A stretch of DNA of 64,000 bases from CANMIH01 sp049116335 (GTDB taxonomy: Bacteria > Pseudomonadota > Alphaproteobacteria > Rhodobacterales > Rhodobacteraceae): assembly GCA_049116335.1 (NCBI GenBank), contig JAGDYZ010000003.1:186001-250000 (forward strand), read 5' to 3'. A program made the translations under genes and the position numbers. Below the pieces are notes generated by a model. It saw only the letters and a list, made by a program, of their open reading frames with translations, did not search any database and was not told the DNA's origin. Positions 17,975 to 24,628 of the stretch are shown in pieces. Positions within the stretch are counted from its first letter, which is position 1. Each line of letters begins with the position of its first letter.

Positions 17975-18697
17975 TTAGACATCGCCTAGGGCGACAATGC
18001 GATACCCTTCGTCATAGCGCTGGCGCAGGACGATCACCTCGGTGCCCTGGGCAATCGAGACATCGTCGCGCAGAGGTTCAGCGCGCAGATAATGGGTGTT
18101 GCCAAAGCGATCGCTGACGCGGACTTCGGCGGGACGGCCGCGGGCGGCTGTGCCCTGGCTGACCACCCCTTTGCGACGGCCCAAATGGCGTTCAGATACC
18201 GATTGGGTTTCGTCTTTGGGCAGAAGCCGGGCAAACACTGCCCCGAATCGGCCTGCAAACCAAAGCGATCCGATTGCGGCGGGAAGGGCCGCCAACCAAG
18301 CGGGCAGTGCAGTTGAAAAGACAGCTGCCATCACCTGCTGAAGCGTGATCCCGGCCAGCCCAAACCCGGCTAAGACGGTTCCCAACCAGATCAATGCGGG
18401 CATACGGCCAAAACCAAGCCAAGCCGATAGGCCCGTGTCGGTCACGGCTGGAGCGTCGATGTCCTCAAAACTGGCAAGTTCAAGGCTATCAATATCCACA
18501 TCCCCCAAGTCCAGATCCAAATCTCCCAATTCAGGGGTGTCGAGGTCAGGCCCGTCGAGGTCAATGTTATCTCCGCCCAGCCCCAGAAGCGTGCCGCCCA
18601 GAAGGGCGAAAATCAGTTCCAGGGTCAAAAGACCCAGAAAAAGGCCAAGCGAAATGGAAAACGGAAAATAGGCTTCCGTCAAAAGTTGGGTAAACAT
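17975..18697 (-). CDS. yqiJ: YqiJ-like OB-fold membrane protein
   Basis: A 240-residue partner of the flotillin. It has an N-terminal membrane helix (about residues 12-42), an acidic loop made of repeated LD/DLD/DVD units (about 43-78), two further membrane helices (about 98-150) and a C-terminal OB-fold/NfeD-like domain (about 175-235, GRRKGVVSQGTAARGRPAEV). It lies just upstream of yqiK on the same strand. In NfeD/flotillin pairs the two proteins are thought to act together at the membrane. The acidic repeat is unusual and noted separately. Confidence 0.82.
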   Translation of the reverse strand: MFTQLLTEAYFPFSISLGLFLGLLTLELIFALLGGTLLGLGGDNIDLDGPDLDTPELGDLDLDLGDVDIDSLELASFEDIDAPAVTDTGLSAWLGFGRMPALIWLGTVLAGFGLAGITLQQVMAAVFSTALPAWLAALPAAIGSLWFAGRFGAVFARLLPKDETQSVSERHLGRRKGVVSQGTAARGRPAEVRVSDRFGNTHYLRAEPLRDDVSIAQGTEVIVLRQRYDEGYRIVALGDV

Positions 18698-18846
18698 CGG
18701 CCACCCTTATTGATTGAGTATGCTTTGGTATACAATTTATATTGGGTCCTCACGGGCCCGTTACAAGGGGTAGTTGCGAGTAATTCGCAACTATTCTCTA
18801 CTCACTCTGATTGCCAGAGAACGCCATCGCCAGCAAGAACCCAAAA

Positions 18847-19779
18847 CTAGGAGAGGTGTTCGAACCCCGGGGTGCCTTGGTCTTCTGGGTGGCGCTTAAG
18901 ATGTTTTGCTTTGATCCCATTGGCCATGTCTCGGCTGTTGTCATGGCTCCAACCAGGGGGCGCAACGCAATACATCAGGCGGTCTTTCAAGGTGAGGCCC
19001 GGCTTTGACGCATCCCGCCAAATGCCCACCCATTCATGAAAGGCCACCCGCAGCGGATTGAAGGTACCGATGTTGTGCACAAGGCCGTAGTCGGGTTTGT
19101 CGTGATCCTGTTCGGGAACAAAGCTGCCAAACATCTTGTCCCAAATGATCAAGACACCCGCATAGTTGCAATCCAGATAGCGGGCGTTGCGCCCGTGGTG
19201 AGCGCGGTGATGGCTTGGGGTGTTCATCACAGCTTCGAACCAGCGGGGGAGTTTGTTGATCGCTTCAGTGTGAATCCAGAACTGATAGATCAGGTTCAAA
19301 CCTCCGCAGAACAACACCATGGCCGGATGGAAGCCCATCAGGATTAGCGGCGCACGAACCACCATCATAAAGGTGAAGGTATAGGTCCAAGTTTGTCGCA
19401 GCGCGGTTGTCAGGTTGTAGTGCTGGCTTGAGTGGTGGTTCACATGGCTTGCCCAGACCCACCGCACTTTGTGGCCAAACCGGTGGACCCAATAATAGCG
19501 CAGGTCGTCTAGCACAAAACACAAGGCAATGGTCCACCAGCTGTGCCCAAGGTCAAAGGGGGTGATGTCCCAGAGGACCATGAAAAAGCCCCAGGCAATA
19601 AACCCCAGCACGATGCCGGAAGCCACGTTGCCAGCGCCCATAACCAATGAGGTCACCGCATCACGTGTTTCATAGCGCCCGCCACGTTTGGTGATGGTGA
19701 TCCATGCCAGTTCGATCAGAATCAGGGCGATAAAGAATGGCACGGCAAGGCTGACGACATCAGGATATGAGATGGTCAT
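18847..19779 (-). CDS. sterol desaturase / fatty acid hydroxylase superfamily protein
   Basis: A 310-residue integral membrane di-iron enzyme by motif. The three histidine clusters are HRFGH, HVNHH and HHRAHHG, in the order and spacing of the superfamily, with hydrophobic segments before and between. Members hydroxylate or desaturate lipids such as sterols, carotenoids or ornithine lipids; the substrate here is unknown. Its ATG overlaps the stop of the upstream small membrane gene by 4 bases. Confidence 0.9.
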   Translation of the reverse strand: MTISYPDVVSLAVPFFIALILIELAWITITKRGGRYETRDAVTSLVMGAGNVASGIVLGFIAWGFFMVLWDITPFDLGHSWWTIALCFVLDDLRYYWVHRFGHKVRWVWASHVNHHSSQHYNLTTALRQTWTYTFTFMMVVRAPLILMGFHPAMVLFCGGLNLIYQFWIHTEAINKLPRWFEAVMNTPSHHRAHHGRNARYLDCNYAGVLIIWDKMFGSFVPEQDHDKPDYGLVHNIGTFNPLRVAFHEWVGIWRDASKPGLTLKDRLMYCVAPPGWSHDNSRDMANGIKAKHLKRHPEDQGTPGFEHLS

Positions 19780-20168
19780 GACTGTCCCTCAAGTTTAGCG
19801 GCCCAAAGGGCAGTTTCTTCTGTCGAAAGCTCAAGCTTGATCACGGGCGCCGCGTAATCGGCCAACCGCAACCGCAACCCGGTTTTGACCCGTGCTATCT
19901 TGGGGCTGCGCAGAATACGTGCGCAGGTGTCATCCCCCATTGTCCAGACCACACCAATTGAACGACGTGTTTGGATAAGCGCGGCATACCCCGACTGGCT
20001 TAGAATGACATCGGTCACACTGCTCGAGGGGTATTCGCGCTGCCATGCCGCTTGGGCGTCATCTGCACTTTGAAAGGCGCGACGTTTGGACAGCCCCAGA
20101 CTGTGGGACAATATCGCGATGCCTGTGATCCCTCCGACCACCAGCACCAATAGTATTTCTAAAGGCAT
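19776..20168 (-). CDS. hypothetical membrane-anchored protein coupled to the hydroxylase gene
   Basis: The ATG at 20168 has a near-perfect ribosome site (AGGAGGAGCC), so the 130-residue product beginning MPLEILLVLVVGGITGIAIL is preferred to longer frames. It has one N-terminal membrane helix and a soluble domain (YAALIQTRRSIGVVWTMGDD) that I do not recognise. Overlap with the sterol-desaturase-family gene suggests joint expression and perhaps an accessory role, which is inference only. Confidence 0.72.
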   Translation of the reverse strand: MPLEILLVLVVGGITGIAILSHSLGLSKRRAFQSADDAQAAWQREYPSSSVTDVILSQSGYAALIQTRRSIGVVWTMGDDTCARILRSPKIARVKTGLRLRLADYAAPVIKLELSTEETALWAAKLEGQS

Positions 20169-20419
20169 GGCTCCTCCTGACGTGACTTTTGCCTGCGTCA
20201 GGTGATCTGTCAAAAACGATTCGTGTTTCCGTCGCGGCAGTTGGGGCGGAATTAAGGCGGGGTTGGGCGCGCATTGGGCGACAATTTCGGGTTTGATTGG
20301 CAAATTGTGCCGCAGGCGAGGGGTAATTGGTGGAATGTGGCGGAAAACCGTTGCCTTGCGCCCAGATTTCGCCCAATTCTGTGTCTTGTAGGTGGGGGCC
20401 TACAACCCGGAGTTATCCG

Positions 20420-20956
20420 ATGCGTTCAGTACTGATTGCTTTTGCCCTGTCTCTTTCAGCAACCGCTGGAGTGGCTGATATTTCCTGGCATGCAGATCAG
20501 ATGGGTGTTGGATCGGTGATGGTCATGAAAGATCGTTCCGGGGTTGTTACTCATATCAAACGAGATGCACGCGCAGGGGAACATGCCTTTGACATGTTTC
20601 GTGGTGAAGGCCGCGATGCCGCGTTTCTTGGTAGCTACACCACCAATGCCCGTGGTGAAGTGACCCGAACCGTAGCATCAGATGGTGCGGTAACCCTCTA
20701 CTCCCCACATCGCTGTACCCGCACACTTGGAGAGTGTTCTTTTCAGGTGACCCATGCGGATGGGTTTGTTGAACCACGTACCCGCGTGACACGCGCTGTG
20801 CGCAATGGGCTGCAGTATCAGGAATTTAGTCTGAACGGATTGGTGGCCGAAGGTGGCCTCAAACTGGATCAGATCGGTGCCGCCTCCGAGGCTTGGCACC
20901 AAGACGCGGGCCGCAAAAAGCGCCGCACAAAACGGGTCTTGTTTGCTTTGAAGTAA
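20420..20956 (+). CDS. secreted hypothetical protein
   Basis: The ATG at 20420 begins a clear signal peptide (MRSVLIAFALSLSATAGVA) and has GGAG upstream; the frame before it is not signal-like. The mature part, about 155 residues, has short beta-rich segments, two cysteines (RCTRTLGEC) that could form a disulphide, and a very basic tail (RKKRRTKR). I do not recognise the family. It stands alone, divergent from the hydroxylase operon, and ends in a CT-repeat and a strong terminator. Confidence 0.68.
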   Translation: MRSVLIAFALSLSATAGVADISWHADQMGVGSVMVMKDRSGVVTHIKRDARAGEHAFDMFRGEGRDAAFLGSYTTNARGEVTRTVASDGAVTLYSPHRCTRTLGECSFQVTHADGFVEPRTRVTRAVRNGLQYQEFSLNGLVAEGGLKLDQIGAASEAWHQDAGRKKRRTKRVLFALK

Positions 20957-20999
20957 GCTGATCCGCCTCTCTCTCTCTCTCAAGAGAAACCAAAACACG

Positions 21000-21030
21000 A
21001 AAAAGGGCGGCCACCGGGCCGCCCTTTTTG
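21000..21030. terminator. bidirectional terminator between convergent genes
   Basis: The stem GGGCGGCC/GGCCGCCC is flanked by AAAAA on the left and TTTTT on the right, so it can form an intrinsic terminator on either strand, serving the secreted-protein gene and the tlpA-like gene. A CT-dinucleotide run lies just left of it (about 20966-20981). Confidence 0.9.
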
Positions 21031-21049
21031 TCATTGCGGGTGGCAAGTA

Positions 21050-21613
21050 TCAGCTGCCCGAGGGGCGCATCAACGTGTCGAGAAATTTATAAGCGTGCAG
21101 CGATGACCAGTCGGCGTCACCGGTCAAACGACCCACTTCCTCACCTTCTGGATTGAGAATCACCGTCACGGGTAACCCCAGAACCCCCATCTCACGCGAC
21201 AGTTTGCTTTTGGGGTCGCGGTGCAGTGGCAGGTTTTCAACACCGATGTCTTCGAAAAAGGCTTTCATCGCGGGGGGCGGATTGCGCGAGGTGGCGATGG
21301 TCAGAACCTCAAAGGAGGCGCCGCCCAGCTCGGTCTGCAACTCGGACAGCATGGGCATTTCTTTGCGACACGGCGCACACCAGGTGGCCCAGAAGTTCAC
21401 AAGAACCCATTTTCCCTGCCATTGCGACAGGTTAAGCGGTTCCCCTTCAAAGGTCATAAAATCGACGGTGCCCGCCGGTTTGGGTGCCTCATGCAGTACC
21501 ATTTTGCGCATATCACCCTGTCGGGCGTGCTTGGCCTCTTCGACATCAGCAAGCGCGGGATTTGCAAGGGCAAGCGCAGCAGTATACAGCAGCACAAAGC
21601 CAGAGAATTTCAT
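21050..21613 (-). CDS. TlpA-like periplasmic thiol:disulfide oxidoreductase
   Basis: The ATG at 21613 has CGGAGGAAAC upstream and gives a 187-residue protein with a signal peptide (MKFSGFVLLYTAALALANPALA). The thioredoxin domain carries the active site WCAPC (Cys79 and Cys82) and the cis-Pro motif LGLPVTVIL. TlpA/ResA-type proteins reduce disulphides in the periplasm, commonly for cytochrome c or oxidase maturation. It is divergent from argH with only 21 bases between start codons. Confidence 0.9.
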   Translation of the reverse strand: MKFSGFVLLYTAALALANPALADVEEAKHARQGDMRKMVLHEAPKPAGTVDFMTFEGEPLNLSQWQGKWVLVNFWATWCAPCRKEMPMLSELQTELGGASFEVLTIATSRNPPPAMKAFFEDIGVENLPLHRDPKSKLSREMGVLGLPVTVILNPEGEEVGRLTGDADWSSLHAYKFLDTLMRPSGS

Positions 21614-21634
21614 GTTTCCTCCGAAGGACCTCAA

Positions 21635-23026
21635 ATGACGGACACTTCCTCGAACCAGATGTGGGGCGGCCGCTTTGCCGCTGGACCGGACGCGATTATG
21701 GAGGCGATCAATGCCTCGATCGGGTACGACAAACGGATGGCGGCGCAGGATATCGCCGGATCGAGGGCCCATGCCGCCATGTTGGCCGCACAGGGCATCA
21801 TCGAACATAAGGATGCCGAAGCCATTCGGGAAGGGCTTCTCACGGTGTTGTCAGAGATTGACGCAGGTGAGTTCAAATTTTCCACCGCGCTGGAAGATAT
21901 TCACATGAATGTCGAAGCGCGCCTGAAAGAAATCATCGGCGAGCCGGCCGGTCGTTTGCACACAGGCCGGTCGCGCAACGATCAGGTTGCCACAGATTTC
22001 CGCCTCTGGGTGCGGGATCAGTTGGATGCGGCTGAGAAAGGTTTGATTGCCCTGATGACCGCACTTTTGGGTCAAGCCGAGGCCGGTGCCGATTGGGTCA
22101 TGCCGGGGTTCACCCACCTGCAGACCGCGCAGCCCGTGACCTGGGGCCATCACATGATGGCCTATGTTGAAATGTTTGGGCGCGATCTGAGCCGGGTGCG
22201 CGATGCACGGGCCCGGATGAATGAATCACCGCTTGGCGCCGCCGCGCTTGCGGGCACAGGGTTCCCGATTGACCGTCATGCCACAGCTGAGGCGCTGGGC
22301 TTTGACCGTCCGATGGCCAACAGCCTTGATGCGGTTTCGGCGCGTGATTTTGCCATCGAGTTTCTGAGCGTGGCCAGCATCTGCGCCATGCACCTGAGCC
22401 GATTTGCCGAAGAGCTGGTGATCTGGTCTTCAGCCCAGTTCCGCTTTGTGACCCTGTCGGACCGGTTCTCAACCGGCTCGTCGATCATGCCACAGAAGAA
22501 AAACCCGGATGCGGCTGAGTTGATCCGGGCCAAGATCGGCCGGATCTTTGGCGCGAATGTCGCTCTAATGATGGTGATGAAAGGTCTGCCGCTGGCCTAC
22601 TCAAAAGACATGCAGGAAGACAAAGAGCAGGTCTTTGATGCCGCAGACAACTGGATGCTGGCACTTGCCGCGATGGAGGGCATGGTCAAAGACATGAGCG
22701 CCAATGTGGCCGATCTTGAGGCTGCGGCGTCGAGCGGGTTCTCAACGGCAACCGATCTGGCCGATTGGCTGGTGCGGGAAACCAACCTGCCGTTCCGTGA
22801 CGCGCACCATGTGACCGGTGCTCTGGTGGCATTGGCGGAAAAGAAAGGTTGTGATCTTCCGGATCTGAGCCTGGAAGAGATGCAGGCGGAAAATGCGGCG
22901 ATCACCGCCGGTATCTTTGATGTGCTGGGTGTGCATAACTCCGTCAAATCGCGCACCAGCTATGGTGGCACAGCCCCGGATCAGGTTCGGGCTCAGGTCG
23001 CACGTTGGACAGAGGTTTTGGCATGA
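21635..23026 (+). CDS. argH: argininosuccinate lyase
   Basis: ArgH cleaves argininosuccinate to arginine and fumarate, the last step of arginine synthesis. The ATG at 21635 with AAGGA upstream gives 463 residues, the usual length, starting MTDTSSNQMWGGRF. Family motifs include the HTGRSRNDQVATD block, GFTHLQTAQPV, and the signature GSSIMPQKKNPD with the catalytic loop serine. Its stop overlaps the start of a 32-residue lipoprotein gene (ATGA), continuing to lysA. Confidence 0.96.
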   Translation: MTDTSSNQMWGGRFAAGPDAIMEAINASIGYDKRMAAQDIAGSRAHAAMLAAQGIIEHKDAEAIREGLLTVLSEIDAGEFKFSTALEDIHMNVEARLKEIIGEPAGRLHTGRSRNDQVATDFRLWVRDQLDAAEKGLIALMTALLGQAEAGADWVMPGFTHLQTAQPVTWGHHMMAYVEMFGRDLSRVRDARARMNESPLGAAALAGTGFPIDRHATAEALGFDRPMANSLDAVSARDFAIEFLSVASICAMHLSRFAEELVIWSSAQFRFVTLSDRFSTGSSIMPQKKNPDAAELIRAKIGRIFGANVALMMVMKGLPLAYSKDMQEDKEQVFDAADNWMLALAAMEGMVKDMSANVADLEAAASSGFSTATDLADWLVRETNLPFRDAHHVTGALVALAEKKGCDLPDLSLEEMQAENAAITAGIFDVLGVHNSVKSRTSYGGTAPDQVRAQVARWTEVLA

Positions 23027-23121
23027 GGGTTTTGTTGATCACCGCAGCTTTGATCCTGCCTTTGGCAGGCTGTGGCGCGGACGGAGATCCGGTGCGACCG
23101 GGGTTGTCGGTCACCCAGTAG
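23023..23121 (+). CDS. tiny lipoprotein between argH and lysA (LptM-like)
   Basis: A 32-residue reading frame starts in the ATGA overlap with argH: MRVLLITAALILPLAGCGAD then a short proline/glycine tail. It is a signal sequence with lipobox LAGC directly followed by a very short mature peptide, the form of the small LptM/YifL-type lipoproteins next to lysine/arginine genes in many proteobacteria. LptM stabilises the LptDE lipopolysaccharide translocon in E. coli; the same role here is inference. It is below usual gene-length cut-offs. Confidence 0.75.
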   Translation: MRVLLITAALILPLAGCGADGDPVRPGLSVTQ

Positions 23122-23136
23122 TCCGCGCGCAGGCCT

Positions 23137-23241
23137 CGATTTTTCAAGAAAAATCGGCGTCCGAAGGGGAGGATGGTGGTGCCATCGCGTTTGGGCGGGG
23201 GCTTTGCCCCCTGGCCCCCAGAGTATTTGAGAAAAGAAGAA
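23137..23241. repeat. composite intergenic repeat with two hairpins
   Basis: Three parts follow each other: a perfect inverted repeat CGATTTTT-CAAG-AAAAATCG (23137-23156), a GGGGGC-TTT-GCCCCC hairpin (23197-23211), and GAGTATTTGAGAAAAGAAGAA (23221-23241). The last part recurs, slightly changed, at 46108-46128 after pbpC. As I recall, similar sequences are scattered through Rhodobacteraceae genomes. Confidence 0.6.
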
Positions 23242-23275
23242 ACCCTTGGCACCAGTGTGTGTGGAGGGTTTTTTT
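23240..23275 (+). terminator. weak hairpin with T-run before lysA
   Basis: AAACCCT can pair with AGGGTTT across an 18-base loop and is followed by further T residues. It could end argH-lipoprotein transcripts, implying a separate lysA promoter, but the large loop makes it weak. Confidence 0.4.
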
Positions 23276-23324
23276 GTGTTTCGGAACGCGCTATGGCGGT
23301 TCGAATCTTACTTTGGAGGCCGCG

Positions 23325-24590
23325 TTGGACCATTTCATCTATCGTGACGGAGCGCTTTGGGCAGAAGATGTTCCCGTAGCAGAAATTGCAGCGCAGGTTG
23401 GTACGCCGTTCTACCTTTATTCTACTGCGACCCTGACCCGGCACTTCAAATTGTTTGATGAGGCGCTGGATTGGGGCCCGCATATGGTCTGCTATGCCAT
23501 GAAAGCGGCCAGCAATCAGGCGATCCTGCGTACTCTGGCCGCCGAAGGGGCTGGCATGGATGTGGTTTCGGGGGGGGAATACGCCCGTGCCAAGGCCGCC
23601 GGTGTGCCCGGAGATCGGATTGTGTTTTCCGGGGTTGGAAAAACCCGGGATGAAATCCGCGCGGCATTAGAGGGGGGCATTCGTCAGTTTAACGTCGAAA
23701 GTGAGCCCGAGATGCAGGTGATATCTGAGATCGCTGCGTCAATGGGGGTACAAGCTCCGATTGCCATTCGGGTGAACCCGGATGTGGATGCAAAGACCCA
23801 TGCCAAAATCGCCACCGGGAAGAGTGAAAATAAATTTGGCATTCCCATCGCGCGTGCACGTGAGGTCTATGCCATGGCGGCCAAACTGCCGGGTCTGAAG
23901 GTGGTGGGCATTGATGTGCATATCGGCAGCCAGCTGACCGAGCTGGAGCCGTTTGAGCTTGCCTATACCAAGGTGGCAGAACTGACTGAGGCGCTGCGCG
24001 CGGATGGGCATGAGATCTCGCGCCTCGATCTTGGCGGTGGGCTTGGGATTCCCTATGCGCGCTCGAACGAAGCCCCGCCGCTGCCGACGGATTATGGCAA
24101 GCTGATCCAGAAAACCGTGGGTCATCTGGGCTGTGAGATTGAGATCGAACCGGGCCGGTTGATTGCGGGCAATGCGGGTATTCTGGTCAGCAAGGTGATT
24201 TACCTCAAACACGGCGAGGGCCGGGATTTTCTGATCCTTGATGGGGCGATGAACGATCTGATCCGCCCGGCGATGTATGAGGCGCATCACGACATTGTCC
24301 CCGTGGTCGAACCCGAAGTTGGTATCGAACCCAAGCCCTATGATATCGTAGGCCCGGTCTGTGAAACTGGCGATACCTTTGCAAAAGAACGGCTGATGCC
24401 GCCTTTGACCGCAGGGGATCTTGTCGCGTTTCGCAGTGCTGGGGCCTATGGTGCGGTGATGGCAAGCGAGTACAACACCCGGCCTCTGATCCCCGAGGTT
24501 CTGGTGCACGGCGATCAATTTGCAGTCATCCGTGAACGGCCAAGCTTTGCCGATATGATAAATCGCGATAGCATTCCTGCATGGCTGTAG
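23325..24590 (+). CDS. lysA: diaminopimelate decarboxylase
   Basis: LysA decarboxylates meso-diaminopimelate to lysine. A TTG start at 23325 is chosen because GGAGG lies seven bases upstream and the protein then begins (M)DHFIYRDGALWAEDVPV, as I expect for LysA in this group; the longer frame runs back through the repeat and argH. The 421-residue product has the PLP lysine motif YAMKAASN, the glycine-rich LDLGGGLGIPY, VEPGR-like IEIEPGRLI, and the C-terminal GAYGAVMASEYN block with CETGD in GPVCETGDTF. Confidence 0.94.
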   Translation: MDHFIYRDGALWAEDVPVAEIAAQVGTPFYLYSTATLTRHFKLFDEALDWGPHMVCYAMKAASNQAILRTLAAEGAGMDVVSGGEYARAKAAGVPGDRIVFSGVGKTRDEIRAALEGGIRQFNVESEPEMQVISEIAASMGVQAPIAIRVNPDVDAKTHAKIATGKSENKFGIPIARAREVYAMAAKLPGLKVVGIDVHIGSQLTELEPFELAYTKVAELTEALRADGHEISRLDLGGGLGIPYARSNEAPPLPTDYGKLIQKTVGHLGCEIEIEPGRLIAGNAGILVSKVIYLKHGEGRDFLILDGAMNDLIRPAMYEAHHDIVPVVEPEVGIEPKPYDIVGPVCETGDTFAKERLMPPLTAGDLVAFRSAGAYGAVMASEYNTRPLIPEVLVHGDQFAVIRERPSFADMINRDSIPAWL

Positions 24591-24628
24591 GGCATTGTTC
24601 TCGCAGCGCTTGAGTTGCGAGGACCACC

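Noticed and set aside
21221..21634. N-terminal extension of argH
   Set aside because: The extra 138 codons run antisense through the tlpA-like gene; a good ribosome site and the normal ArgH N-terminus occur at 21635.
22893..23324. N-terminal extension of lysA
   Set aside because: It overlaps argH, the small lipoprotein and the repeat; the TTG at 23325 with GGAGG gives the expected LysA N-terminus.
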